NCBI GenBank assembly: GCA_027068975.1
Contig: JALXFN010000074.1
Span: 62,001-126,000 of the forward strand
DNA: 64,000 nucleotides
From: Campylobacteraceae bacterium
GTDB lineage: Bacteria > Campylobacterota > Campylobacteria > Campylobacterales > Sulfurovaceae
Reading direction: 5' to 3'
Positions 41,536 to 50,373 of this stretch are shown piece after piece. The first letter of the stretch is position 1. Each line of letters opens with the position of its first letter. Under the pieces are notes generated by a model. The model made no database searches. It had not been told where the DNA came from and was given only the letters and a program-made list of their open reading frames with translations. A program made the translations under genes and the position numbers.

Positions 41536-42284
41536 TACTTTTTTGTTTCTTCTTTTATAATATTCCAGTTTTCTTTATACTTTTCGATTCTATTAAGATT
41601 AATACGTTTACACTCTTCATTTGATAATTTATCTGCAAAACTCATGGGAATTATATAGCAAATCCCTACTTGTTTATCAACAGCTACATAAATATCACAA
41701 TCCTTACTAGTAATACGTTGACCAAGATTCGTTTCATGTTTATGATCGATCCCTTGTCCACCTCTATCTCGATCTTTAAAACTAATACTATTCCCAGTGC
41801 TAATTCCCTTAATCTGAACGCGTAATAATTTATTAGAGTAATCAATTATAGCATCATATCTACTACTTCGTACATCTACACTACTGCAATTGAATCCTGC
41901 TAATATAGCTCTTGCAACAAAAATAAATTCGGCACTATCCCCTGCATTGGCTGTCATAACACCCGATTCGATATTATTAATATTAACAGGAAAACCATTT
42001 GTCATAGCAATGTATAAAGATTTTTCAATAATATGTTTTAATTTTGTTTTAATAAATTGAAATTTTTTCTTTTTCTCATTAGGAATATTTTCTTCTATTC
42101 TTTGAAGATTCATTTCTGATAGTTCTTTTAAATTAATTTCTCTAGCAATATCTAAAAAAAATGTACGGTCATAAAATTTTTCTAAATCAGATTTTTTTAA
42201 TCCAAACTCATTAGCAATTTCTTTTATTTTACTCTTTTTATATTCCTTTTCAATTAATGCTTCAATGAGTTTTTGACTATTCAT
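41535..42284 (-). CDS. putative type II restriction endonuclease, PD-(D/E)XK-like
   Basis: A 249-residue protein. An N-terminal helical region has an HTH-like KIKEIANEFGLKKSDLEKFYD. Around residue 115-170, GDSAEFIFVARAILAGFNCSSVDVRSSRYDAIIDYSNK and LLRVQIKGIS give the spaced Glu, Asp and Q-x-K of a PD-(D/E)XK nuclease core (D-x9-12-QIK variant, as in intron-encoded and Holliday-type relatives). Its start overlaps the upstream C5-methyltransferase by 8 bases, the layout of a type II modification-restriction pair. It resembles no named enzyme I know, so the specificity is open. Confidence 0.6.
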   Translation of the reverse strand: MNSQKLIEALIEKEYKKSKIKEIANEFGLKKSDLEKFYDRTFFLDIAREINLKELSEMNLQRIEENIPNEKKKKFQFIKTKLKHIIEKSLYIAMTNGFPVNINNIESGVMTANAGDSAEFIFVARAILAGFNCSSVDVRSSRYDAIIDYSNKLLRVQIKGISTGNSISFKDRDRGGQGIDHKHETNLGQRITSKDCDIYVAVDKQVGICYIIPMSFADKLSNEECKRINLNRIEKYKENWNIIKEETKK

Positions 42285-43209
42285 TTATTGCCTTTTTAAG
42301 CTCTTTAGCAATAGCTTCAATCACAGGTACGGTTACAGAATTTCCTATTTGTTTATAGAGAGAAGAGTTAGCTAATTTTTCTGGGAAAGAAAATGTTTCA
42401 GGATATCCTTGAAATCGTGCACACTCTCTTGGCGTTAATTTACGTATATCTTTATCATCAATGACCAAAGGAACATTATGTCCACCTGTTCCCATATTTG
42501 CTGTTAGAGTGGGACAAAGTTTACTTTTATTTTCTCTAACATAAACGCGTCTCCATTGATAAAGTGTATCTTTGTGTTTCATTTCATCTTTTAATTGCTT
42601 ATAATATCGACTATTAGTGTAATAATATTTTTCTTCTGTCTCTGAATCAATAAAGTCAGTTACTTTCTTATTTAGTTTTTTGGGTTTTGGAAAATTAAAT
42701 TTTTCAGCAATTTTTTTATCTTTAAATGCAAGTATATAAATTCGTTCTCTATTTTGAGGAACATTTCCATATTCACATGAATTTAATACTTTATATTTAA
42801 GCGTATATCCTCGTTCTTCTAATTCATAAGTGATACGTTTAAAAGTTTTTCCTTTATCATGTCCTACAAGGTTTTTGACATTTTCTAAAAATATTACCTT
42901 AGGACTTAAATCATCAACAAATCTTAAAATTTCAAAGAATACATTTCCTCTATCATCACGAAAACCTTTCTGATGTCCTGCAATTGAAAAAGCTTGGCAG
43001 GGAAAACCAGCAGTTAAAATGTCAACTTTTTCAACTTCTGATGTCTGTAAATCTTTTAAATCTTTTTCAAAAAGTGTATGTTTGTGGTTATGTCTATATG
43101 TTATACAAGCATTTTTATCTATTTCATTTGCCCATGAAATTTCGAAACCAGCTTTTTTAAAACCAAGTTCGACTCCACCAATTCCTGCAAATAATCCACC
43201 TACTTTCAT
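42277..43209 (-). CDS. DNA (cytosine-5) methyltransferase, type II
   Basis: A 310-residue C5-methylase. Motif I GLFAGIGGVELGFKKAGF, motif IV GFPCQAFSIAG (catalytic Cys), motif VI ENVKNLVGH, motif VIII QNRERIYIL, then a target recognition region of about 80 residues, motif IX RKLTPRECARFQGYP and motif X GNSVTVPVIEAI. The start is placed at MKVGGLFAG since GAGGAG lies 5 bases before it; ATG codons at 43212 and 43242 are possible. The target sequence cannot be read from this. Paired with the downstream PD-(D/E)XK-like gene. Confidence 0.95.
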   Translation of the reverse strand: MKVGGLFAGIGGVELGFKKAGFEISWANEIDKNACITYRHNHKHTLFEKDLKDLQTSEVEKVDILTAGFPCQAFSIAGHQKGFRDDRGNVFFEILRFVDDLSPKVIFLENVKNLVGHDKGKTFKRITYELEERGYTLKYKVLNSCEYGNVPQNRERIYILAFKDKKIAEKFNFPKPKKLNKKVTDFIDSETEEKYYYTNSRYYKQLKDEMKHKDTLYQWRRVYVRENKSKLCPTLTANMGTGGHNVPLVIDDKDIRKLTPRECARFQGYPETFSFPEKLANSSLYKQIGNSVTVPVIEAIAKELKKAINE

Positions 43210-43324
43210 CATGACTCCTCTTATTTTATTTTTATTATACAAAGAAATTAATTAGAATGACTCTTTTTATTTCAAATTGTCATATTTTAACCAAGGTAAG
43301 AGCTTCGCAACATCCAATATAAAG

Positions 43325-46300
43325 CTACACATTCAACCCAATAATCTCAAAACGATTATTGACTTGACGCATAAATTTATAATATTTTATCTCATCAGGT
43401 TTAGCGTAAACTGGTTCAGGAGTCACGAAAACAATCCTAAAGCCACGGCTGTTAGCAAAGTGACGTAGTAGGTCTTGGTTATGACTATGAAGGCGTGAAA
43501 CTTCGTCGAGAATAAGGAAAAAGGTTGATTTTTTCTCTTGGGTATAGAGTCCCAAAATAGAGACAGCCAGTGCCATTTTAAGTAAAATTGTTCCTCCTGT
43601 GGAGCTTTCATTTTTTATCTGTGTGACATTAGATTTTGTGGTTCCGTTTTCGGTAAACTCTAAACTCAAATCAATGGTATCAAGCAGAGTAATGGCTCCC
43701 CCTTTTAATGTACTTTTTATCTCTGAGAGTAGGTTGGCAACTTTTTGTAAATCTTGGTTGGTTTGAGGTTTGTCAAAAAAGAGTGAGTCACTCTGGTTGG
43801 TAATGCTTAGGTTTTGTACCAGCTTATTCATCTCTGCGAGTAGGGTCATGATACTTCTTTGGTTACCGACTTCACTCTTTATTTTAATGTCCCGTACAAT
43901 CGAAAAGTCGATGGTAGAGAGGTTTTTGTTGATTTTACGAACCTGCTCTTGGAATCTATCTTCTGAGTGAGAGAGACTTCCCAGTTTGGAAGGAATTTCA
44001 CTCTTCATAAAGTTAAAATACTTCTCATTGGTGGTGCGTTTAAGAGGTTCAAACTGCTTCTCTTTGAAGTCTCGTAACTCTTGGAGTTGTTCCAGAGTCT
44101 CTAGGTCCTCTGAAAGCAGTTCAAACTTGCTAAAGTTCTCTACCTTAAAGCTTATCTCTTTAATAGAATTATTTTTGAGGATGTTGAGTTGACTTGCTAT
44201 CTCTTTCAGGTCAGTCTTGGCTCCCTTGTAGTCTCGTTTTAGCTCTTGATAGGTACCAATAAGCATAGCCAAATAAACTTGGGTCTCCTCTTGTTCCTCC
44301 ATAGGGGTCTCAAAGTTAAGGTTTTGGACTTTCTTTAGCCCCTCTTCGAGTTGAGCCATCTCTTCTTTAATCTTTTTTATAGCCTCTTGGGTACTGTTAA
44401 ACTCTTTAACAATGCTCTGCTCTTTAAAGAGGAGTTGACGCTCTAGGTTTTCACGGGTTTGACCTGCCATGCGTAGACGACTTGTTTTTCGTGAGAGACT
44501 CTCCATAAACTCACGACGTTTTTCATACTCCTCTAGGTAGTATTTGGCATCTTGACTCTTTTGTAGTTTTTTCTTAAGCTTCTCTATACTGCTTTTTAAC
44601 TCTCCGACAAGCTCCTCTTTTGAGAACTTTTTACGGTTCTCTTTTCGCTCTTTTATCTGCTTGTCTAGTCTCTCTTGCTCTTTGTGAAGCCATTTTTTAA
44701 GACTCTTTTTTTCTACTTTTTCACTCTCTTCTAGGCTCTTTTGGTAGGCTTTAAACTGCTCTTGTTGAGTTTTTATAAAGGTGTCAAACTCTTTTTTTAA
44801 TACCTTTATCTGCTCTTTTTTCTCTTGGATGTCCTTTTCTATCTGTCCAATCTTTTGGGTAATGCTTTCTAGTTTTTTACGCTTCTCTAGCTCCAGCTCT
44901 TTCTCGTACTCAGGGGTAGCGATGCTGTTAATATGGGTAATCTTTTGACGACACTCCTCAATATTTTTCTCTATGGCTTTAAGTTGCTCTTGTGCTTGTT
45001 GCTCTTTATGGTTAAGTCGTTCTAGTTCCTGAGACTCTTGTGCATAAAGAGCCTGTTTCTCCTCTTTATGCAGTTGGTGTAAGTGGGCTTTTTTTAATCG
45101 TGCTTCACGAATAGTCTCTTCAGCTTCCTCTTGGGTAGGGATGCTTTTAAGGGTTGAGTTATCTAGTTTGATGCCCAGTGGCATCTCGGTATTGGTCACT
45201 TCAGGTTTGAGCTGTTCGGTGGGCATGGAGAGTAGGGAACTGTCCATAAACGGGTAAAGCTCCTTCTCCCATGAAAGACCACTCTGCTGTAAAAACTCTT
45301 TAAAGGAACCCTTTTGAGTCTCTAAAATACTCTTTTGTGTTGCAATGGTTTGGTTGAGGTGTTGACGCTCTTTCCATAAGCTTTGGGTTAGGCTTTTGTG
45401 TTGCTGTTGGGTCTGTTTTTTCTGTTGCTCTTTTTGGTATGTTATCTCTTTTAACTCTTTTTTAAGACTGCGTTCCTGCTCTTCTTGCTCCTCAATCTTT
45501 GATTGATAGGACTTTTTGAGTTTAAACTGCTTCTCTAAAAAGAGGTTGAGCTTTTCTCGGTAGAGTTGATGTAGCTCATTGGCTTGATCTTTTTGCTCTT
45601 CAAGCTCCTGTTCATAAGCATCTATGGCAATCTTAATCGTTGCTATCTCCCCCTCCATACGGTGTTGCGTATGCTCTTTTTCGTTACGTTGCTCCTCTTT
45701 TTTTTGGGCGAGAAGTTCTAGTGTTTGTGCTTTTAGTTGCTCTTTTTTGAGCTGTTTTTCCCGTGGTAAGTCATGGTCACGTCGTGAACTAAGTTCTAAA
45801 ATCTCTTGGTCAATGGTATTCAGAGCATTAAGAACATCAGCTTCGAGTAGGGTGAGCTGTTGCTGTTTTAGTAGAAGTTCCTTCTCTAAAAATGGGAGTT
45901 TCAAAAACTGTTGCTGTTGCTCTTTGTAGTGTTGGGGAGCAAATTTTACCTTTAACTCCTCTATATCTTTTATCTCTTTCTCTAGGGTAGCTATCTCTTT
46001 AGCAAAGCGTTCACGCATACGGTTTAGAGACTTCTCTTTTTGAGATTTTTTTACTTGATGCTCTTGGGCTTGTCGGTTAAGTCGTTCAAGTCGCTCTCTT
46101 TTTTCAAAAAGAAGTGGCTCTTCAATGCCCTTTCTGTAAGTGATTTGGGATTGAACGCTTTTTAGTTGCTTCTCTAGGTTAAGGAGTTGCTCTTGTAGGC
46201 TAAAGGCTCTCTCTATACGTTTATGCTCTTTTTCAAACTTACGAAAAAAGAGGTAGCTCTCTTGAAAGCTCTTTATCTCATCCATATATTTCTGATAGTC

Positions 46301-46903
46301 AAACTCAATGTTCTTCTCTTCCATGTTGAGCGACTTCTGAATGGCACGTTTAATACTGTTGGCATCGACAATCGATTTGTCTACATTAAAGGTCTGGTTA
46401 AATAGCTCCACAAAGACGTTGTAGTTTTTAATGTTGGTGATTTTAAAGTCAAGGTATTGACGGTTTTGACCATAGATAATCTCACGGTAACCACTGCTCT
46501 TCGAGAGGTGGGTGAGTGGAGCATCTTTTAGGTACTCCTGTATGGTTTTAAAGGGGTGAAGGGTTCCATTGTCTTGGACTATCTGCTCAATCTCAAAAGC
46601 TTTTTTAGAAAAGCGTTTAAATATCTCTCCATTTTGTTTGTACATAAAGATAAAAAAGTCATCAAAAACATAGACAATAAAGGAGTTTCGCTCATCGGGA
46701 AAGTAGTACTCTTTAAAGCTCTTTTTATCGCTACTGATTCCCAGCTTTCTACTGTTATTGTCTCCTGAAAAGAGGTAAAAAAGAGCAATAATCGTACTGG
46801 TCTTTCCTGTTCCATTGTCTCCTGCAAAAAAGATATCTTTGCTAAGGTCTATTCGGGCATAGTCAAACTCGGCTGAGTTTATTAGAATCATCTCTTTTAA
46901 CAT
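43325..46903 (-). CDS. MukB/MksB/JetC-like SMC ATPase
   Basis: A 1192-residue SMC-type protein. The N-terminal head has INSAEFDYARIDL and Walker A AGDNGTGKTSTI. Residues about 220-950 are almost entirely Glu/Lys/Gln/Leu coiled coil, with a non-coiled hinge-like part near 540-590 (SGLSWEKELYPFMDSSLLSMP). The C-terminal head has the ABC signature region ESSTGGTILLKMALA and Walker B FFLILDEVSRL. Together with two small upstream genes it forms a MukBEF/MksBEF/JetABC-type condensin. It ends 116 bases before the methyltransferase start. Confidence 0.85.
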   Translation of the reverse strand: MLKEMILINSAEFDYARIDLSKDIFFAGDNGTGKTSTIIALFYLFSGDNNSRKLGISSDKKSFKEYYFPDERNSFIVYVFDDFFIFMYKQNGEIFKRFSKKAFEIEQIVQDNGTLHPFKTIQEYLKDAPLTHLSKSSGYREIIYGQNRQYLDFKITNIKNYNVFVELFNQTFNVDKSIVDANSIKRAIQKSLNMEEKNIEFDYQKYMDEIKSFQESYLFFRKFEKEHKRIERAFSLQEQLLNLEKQLKSVQSQITYRKGIEEPLLFEKRERLERLNRQAQEHQVKKSQKEKSLNRMRERFAKEIATLEKEIKDIEELKVKFAPQHYKEQQQQFLKLPFLEKELLLKQQQLTLLEADVLNALNTIDQEILELSSRRDHDLPREKQLKKEQLKAQTLELLAQKKEEQRNEKEHTQHRMEGEIATIKIAIDAYEQELEEQKDQANELHQLYREKLNLFLEKQFKLKKSYQSKIEEQEEQERSLKKELKEITYQKEQQKKQTQQQHKSLTQSLWKERQHLNQTIATQKSILETQKGSFKEFLQQSGLSWEKELYPFMDSSLLSMPTEQLKPEVTNTEMPLGIKLDNSTLKSIPTQEEAEETIREARLKKAHLHQLHKEEKQALYAQESQELERLNHKEQQAQEQLKAIEKNIEECRQKITHINSIATPEYEKELELEKRKKLESITQKIGQIEKDIQEKKEQIKVLKKEFDTFIKTQQEQFKAYQKSLEESEKVEKKSLKKWLHKEQERLDKQIKERKENRKKFSKEELVGELKSSIEKLKKKLQKSQDAKYYLEEYEKRREFMESLSRKTSRLRMAGQTRENLERQLLFKEQSIVKEFNSTQEAIKKIKEEMAQLEEGLKKVQNLNFETPMEEQEETQVYLAMLIGTYQELKRDYKGAKTDLKEIASQLNILKNNSIKEISFKVENFSKFELLSEDLETLEQLQELRDFKEKQFEPLKRTTNEKYFNFMKSEIPSKLGSLSHSEDRFQEQVRKINKNLSTIDFSIVRDIKIKSEVGNQRSIMTLLAEMNKLVQNLSITNQSDSLFFDKPQTNQDLQKVANLLSEIKSTLKGGAITLLDTIDLSLEFTENGTTKSNVTQIKNESSTGGTILLKMALAVSILGLYTQEKKSTFFLILDEVSRLHSHNQDLLRHFANSRGFRIVFVTPEPVYAKPDEIKYYKFMRQVNNRFEIIGLNV

Positions 46904-46906
46904 CGC

Positions 46907-47434
46907 TTATACCATGCTTTCTAAGTAAGATAGATAGTAGTCTAAACTGTTGAGAATAAGGTAGCTGTCTTTGTCATTTTTGTCAATTTTTTCGATAAGG
47001 TTCTCCTGTAGTAGCCGTTTAAAAAACTGTTCGGTACTCTCTTTTTGGTCACGCTCTTTAAAAAGATATGCCCACTTCTCTTGTAGGTGTTCATCTTGTT
47101 TGTTCTCAAAGGCTGTCACAAACTCGGTATAGCGAATGCTACTCCCCGTTCGAGCGTGGGGGAGCAGATGTTTTAAAATAGAAATCATCATAAAAACATC
47201 TTTATGCCCTTGAACAAACTGCTCTATCTTTTCACTGCTGAGGGCATCGGACTGTGAGAGGTAGAAGTAGCCATTTTCTCCATTGAGTTCGTACCCCAAC
47301 TCTTGGAGCAGGTTCTCATAAGCGATGTAGTTCTCTTCATTGAGTAAAAAGTTGGCTATCTCGCCATATTTGGCAGAGTTTCGAGAGATAATTATCCCTT
47401 TCATCATGGTCTGAAATGCTGTTGCTATGTCCAT
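46907..47434 (-). CDS. MukE/MksE/JetB-like KITE subunit
   Basis: A 175-residue winged-helix-like protein. MKGIIISRNSAKYGEIANFLL, GYFYLSQSDAL, MMISILKHLLPHA, RYTEFVTAF and FFKRLLQENLIEKIDKNDKDSYLILN resemble the DUF4194/MukE class, two winged helices that bind the kleisin. It lies between the kleisin-like gene (10-base overlap) and the SMC gene (3-base gap), which fixes it as a subunit of that complex. Confidence 0.75.
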   Translation of the reverse strand: MDIATAFQTMMKGIIISRNSAKYGEIANFLLNEENYIAYENLLQELGYELNGENGYFYLSQSDALSSEKIEQFVQGHKDVFMMISILKHLLPHARTGSSIRYTEFVTAFENKQDEHLQEKWAYLFKERDQKESTEQFFKRLLQENLIEKIDKNDKDSYLILNSLDYYLSYLESMV

Positions 47435-48537
47435 TGGGCAATCCTTATGTCGTGGTCGTTGTAGTGGTGGCTAAGGGTCACATGAGGGTTAGGAGGAATG
47501 ACAAACTGCAAGTAGACTTTAAAGCTCTCCTCTTTAAGTGAACCCCCATCACTTGACTCCTCTATAAATCGTCGTAGTTCCTCATGTTGGTAAATGTAAG
47601 TAAAGATATCGTTGCTCCCCTCTGCTTTAAGTCCATCTTCGATGAGTTTGAGGTTGACCAGTTTGAGTTGCTCCTCTTTTTGCGTCTGTAGAGTAAATGT
47701 TTTTGGCTCTTTTTTTACCTTTACATTATAGAGGTGTTGTCGAAGTTTTCTAATAATCTTACTACTCTCCGAGCCATCAGGAAAGGTTTTTATCTGACTC
47801 TTTTGGCTACGATGAAGGGTGAGGTAGGCATGTTTAGTGTTGAGCTTTAGCTCCTCTTCCAAGGCTTGGTCTTTCTCTTCTAAAATCTGTGAAGCGAGTT
47901 GATGAAGCTGTCGGTTCTGAAGCCGAAGTTTTCGGGTACGCACAATAAAATCTTTGAGACGTTCTAAACTGACAGAGATGTTCTCAATAAAGGTCGCCAT
48001 CTCATCCGAGATACCCTCTATAAAGCTCTTTGTTTTAGGGTGTAAAGTAAAAAGCTCACCATAAAAGACTTCACGTATTTTATTGTTGGCAAGGTTAAGC
48101 TCTTCTATTTTTTCCAAAATATCCATCGCTTTTTCTATGAGTAGGTCAAGCTCTAGGGCATTTTCGTTCTCTACTTTAATGAGTAGAGTACGAATCTCTT
48201 GGTCACGTTGATTGAGTTTGAGGAAAATACTCTTGAGCAGGGCTAAAATCTCATCGAGATAGTAGGCTTTATGCTCTTGAAGGTAGCGAGATTTCTGTTT
48301 GAGTAGCTCTTGAAGTTCAGCATCATAGGTGTTAAAAATCACTCCATAATCAATACGCCGTAAAGTGACATCTACAAAGTGCCGATAGCTCTGAGCGAGT
48401 TCAGTTCTCTCTCCAATCTTCACCACCAAGCGTGAAGTAGCCAGTGCATCGGAAGCAGTATCTTTTTGATTTTTATAAATCTCATCAAGCTCTTGACGAT
48501 GCGTGTAGATAAATTCAATTAGTTCTATATGGGTCAT
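47425..48537 (-). CDS. MukF/MksF/JetA-like kleisin subunit
   Basis: A 370-residue, mostly helical protein. The N terminus (HIELIEFIYTHRQELDEIYKN) fits a winged-helix start; helical coils run to about 230 (MDILEKIEELNLANNKIREVFYGE, RKLRLQNRQLHQLASQILEE). A C-terminal part with IVIPPNPH-like strands (QFVIPPNPHVTLSHHYND) would contact the SMC head. First gene of the three-gene condensin operon. JetA of Wadjet is longer (about 480), so MksF-like is the better label. Confidence 0.7.
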   Translation of the reverse strand: MTHIELIEFIYTHRQELDEIYKNQKDTASDALATSRLVVKIGERTELAQSYRHFVDVTLRRIDYGVIFNTYDAELQELLKQKSRYLQEHKAYYLDEILALLKSIFLKLNQRDQEIRTLLIKVENENALELDLLIEKAMDILEKIEELNLANNKIREVFYGELFTLHPKTKSFIEGISDEMATFIENISVSLERLKDFIVRTRKLRLQNRQLHQLASQILEEKDQALEEELKLNTKHAYLTLHRSQKSQIKTFPDGSESSKIIRKLRQHLYNVKVKKEPKTFTLQTQKEEQLKLVNLKLIEDGLKAEGSNDIFTYIYQHEELRRFIEESSDGGSLKEESFKVYLQFVIPPNPHVTLSHHYNDHDIRIAQWT

Positions 48538-48628
48538 ATACTATAGGTAGCCTGTTTAAAATTTGGGGCGTATTATAACTTAAAAGGTTGAGAATCTATT
48601 AATTAAAGGTGCTTTTATTCGTAAAATC

Positions 48629-49174
48629 CTACATCCAGCCTAAAAGTCTTTCCACATTTAACCCCATTGCCGTACTTTCATTTCCTTGAACGGATTTTAT
48701 GTACTTTTTACAAAAGCCTTCAACCATACATCCACCAGCTTTTCCTTGCCAATCACCACCCTCTAGGTAGGCTTCTAAGTCTGCTTCGTCATAAGGTAAA
48801 AACTCATAGTAGGTTGCCGAGACATCAGAGAGGTAGAAGTTTTTAGTTTTGTAGTGCATAGCCGAGATAATCGCCATGCTAGAGCCACTTTGTAGCTCTA
48901 AAATACGCTTGGCATCGGCTCTATCTTTAGGTTTTCGTAATAGTGAACCGTCAGAAGACAAAACCACTGAGTCAGCCGTGAGTAGGGGAGTGGCTAGTCC
49001 AAACTCTTTTATGGCAGCTTCTAGTTTTCCTTTTGAAGCGATGTAAGCAAAATCTTTAGCATTTGTTGTGTTGATGGTCTCTTCATCATACGTAGGTGCT
49101 TGTTGTATAAAAGGGATGTTAAAGTTGTTGAGCAACAAAGCCCGAGAAGTAGAGTTAGAAGCAAGATGTATCAT
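48629..49174 (-). CDS. maf: Maf-family nucleoside triphosphate pyrophosphatase
   Basis: A 181-residue house-cleaning pyrophosphatase. IHLASNSTSRALLLNNF is the N-terminal substrate loop, TPLLTADSVV and RKPKDRADAKRIL the second conserved block, and YLEGGDWQGKAGGCMVEGF the C-terminal one, all Maf signatures. In Campylobacter jejuni maf lies directly between alaS and the PBP1A gene; here it is separated from alaS by 8.8 kb and from PBP1A by 8.2 kb of accessory DNA. Confidence 0.92.
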   Translation of the reverse strand: MIHLASNSTSRALLLNNFNIPFIQQAPTYDEETINTTNAKDFAYIASKGKLEAAIKEFGLATPLLTADSVVLSSDGSLLRKPKDRADAKRILELQSGSSMAIISAMHYKTKNFYLSDVSATYYEFLPYDEADLEAYLEGGDWQGKAGGCMVEGFCKKYIKSVQGNESTAMGLNVERLLGWM

Positions 49175-49183
49175 AAAAGTCCC

Positions 49184-49209
49184 GTAGGGTGTAGACCCTG
49201 TCTACACCG
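49184..49209 (+). repeat. GTAGG-type hairpin element
   Basis: CCCGTA then GGTGTAGA-CCCTG-TCTACACC (8-bp perfect arms) then GTGTTAATT. It lies immediately upstream of maf (9 bases before its start on the minus strand), so it would fall in the maf leader. Confidence 0.75.
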
Positions 49210-49251
49210 TGTTAATTAAATTTGTAATGTTGTTGAAATATTGAGTTTTGG

Positions 49252-49785
49252 TTAAAACCCTCGAAGGGTTATCCCCAACCAAAGTGCCATTATACCAAGC
49301 ACAATATTAATAGGCAACAAAACTTTAGGAATCAAAGCTACAGAATCCTTTGCCTTAGCCAAATCACCAGCATCAAAAAGTTTTTGAGCTTTTCTTCTTT
49401 TGATATACATCCAAGTAAAGTTCATACTCATTAGCATCCAAATAACCTCTTTAACATGAACTATGTTGTAAATATGCATTGCAACTTCAGAGATAACATT
49501 TCCATCTACATCAACAGCAGCAGCTCTAAACCCAAGCCCCACAGCCATAATGACAGCTGTTAAAATGAGCAGTAAAATAAATGGAATTACCACATTAAAA
49601 AACTTACCAGTAATGGCAAGGGTACGTCCAAGTCTAACCTTTGGGTCTTCTATAAGTTGCAGGTTAGGGTGAACAGCTAGTCGAATGGCTATCATCCCTC
49701 CTACCCACACAAAGGCAGAGAGTACATGTAAAAACACTATCTCATGGGCATAATTTCCAAAAAGTTCAATCATGGTTTGTTTCAT
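49252..49785 (-). CDS. CopD/HemJ-like four-helix membrane protein
   Basis: A 177-residue protein with four helices. IVFLHVLSAFVWVGGMIAIRL, with a His in the first helix and Trp-Val-Gly-Gly after it, plus YNIVHVKEVIWMLMSMNFTWMYIKRRK with a second His, recall the CopD/HemJ-like families that may bind haem or copper. C-terminal helix LPINIVLGIMALWLGI. Its role is unknown. Same strand as maf, 77 bases upstream of it, with the hairpin element in between. Confidence 0.75.
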   Translation of the reverse strand: MKQTMIELFGNYAHEIVFLHVLSAFVWVGGMIAIRLAVHPNLQLIEDPKVRLGRTLAITGKFFNVVIPFILLLILTAVIMAVGLGFRAAAVDVDGNVISEVAMHIYNIVHVKEVIWMLMSMNFTWMYIKRRKAQKLFDAGDLAKAKDSVALIPKVLLPINIVLGIMALWLGITLRGF

Positions 49786-49828
49786 ACTAAATTAGTCCTA
49801 TTTATAATTTTTTAAGAATATAGCTAAT

Positions 49829-49978
49829 TTAGCTTAAGGTGAGTTTTATAGTTTGAGGAATAGATGCGATTTTAACACCCATTTTGTCTAACTCTTTTTT
49901 TGTAAACGATACCTTTAAATCTGCATCTAACATATCACTTACGGTTGATGCTATTGCTTTGTTTATTTTAGTTCTCAT
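49829..49978 (-). pseudogene. short ORF resembling the N terminus of an HTH antitoxin
   Basis: 49 codons: MRTKINKAIASTVSDMLDAD..., FTKKELDKMGVKI, ending QTIKLTLS. It begins one base from the stop of the gene above. It looks like the N-terminal part of an HTH-type antitoxin that lost its DNA-binding half, but this is a weak match from memory. It lies among other truncated accessory genes. Confidence 0.3.
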
Positions 49979-49979
49979 T

Positions 49980-50180
49980 TTAAGATTGAGATAACTCCTT
50001 TTTAATTTCTTTGATTTTTTCTATTTCTACATTTGTATATTGATGAATGATTGTTATGTCTACATTTAATTTTAACATCTGTTTCACAACAATTAATATA
50101 CCCTTTTCTATACCTCTATCAATTCCCTCTTTTATCCCATCTTGATAAAACGGTATCTTTTCAATATCTACTGTTAACAT
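49980..50180 (-). CDS. short protein, copy A of a duplicated MLTVDIEK family
   Basis: A 66-residue protein beginning [19 protein letters not shown], then Gly/Lys/Glu repeats (GIDRGIEKGI) and a helical C terminus. Its first 15 residues nearly equal those of the neighbouring gene at 50188-50373. Similar short proteins resemble the C-terminal tails of Rpn/PD-(D/E)XK transposase-like nucleases (inference). Real but of unknown function. Confidence 0.45.
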   Translation of the reverse strand: MLTVDIEKIPFYQDGIKEGIDRGIEKGILIVVKQMLKLNVDITIIHQYTNVEIEKIKEIKKELSQS

Positions 50181-50187
50181 AGTTTTT

Positions 50188-50373
50188 TTATGTAAGGTTC
50201 TTCATATACTCTAAAAGCTCTTCTTTTTTTATATTTAACTCTTTTACGATGTCATCAATAGAGAGCTTAAATTTTTCAATCATTATAATTGCACTTTCAA
50301 AGCGTTCTTCTGCTTTACCTTTTTCAACACCCATCTGATAAAATGGTGTTTTTTCTATATCTACAGTTAACAT
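50188..50373 (-). CDS. short protein, copy B of the MLTVDIEK family
   Basis: A 61-residue protein: [20 protein letters not shown] at the N terminus and [18 protein letters not shown] at the C terminus. The C-terminal part recurs at 57829-57896 as a pseudogene fragment, so this family has at least three traces in the window. Its start lies inside the 3' end of the upstream XRE gene in another frame. Confidence 0.5.
   Translation of the reverse strand: MLTVDIEKTPFYQMGVEKGKAEERFESAIIMIEKFKLSIDDIVKELNIKKEELLEYMKNLT

Noticed and set aside
43770-46828. Several plus-strand open frames opposite the SMC gene
   Set aside because: They are Ser/Cys/Phe-rich antisense readings of the Glu/Lys coiled coil; no ribosome sites or family resemblance.
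43325-48537. Calling the SMC operon a complete Wadjet system
   Set aside because: No JetD/MksG gene is adjacent on either side, and the kleisin-like protein is shorter than JetA.
50188-50373. Idea that the MLTVDIEK genes are a new toxin-antitoxin pair
   Set aside because: Two copies of the same short family in tandem plus a fragment elsewhere fit duplication and decay better than a pair of different partners.
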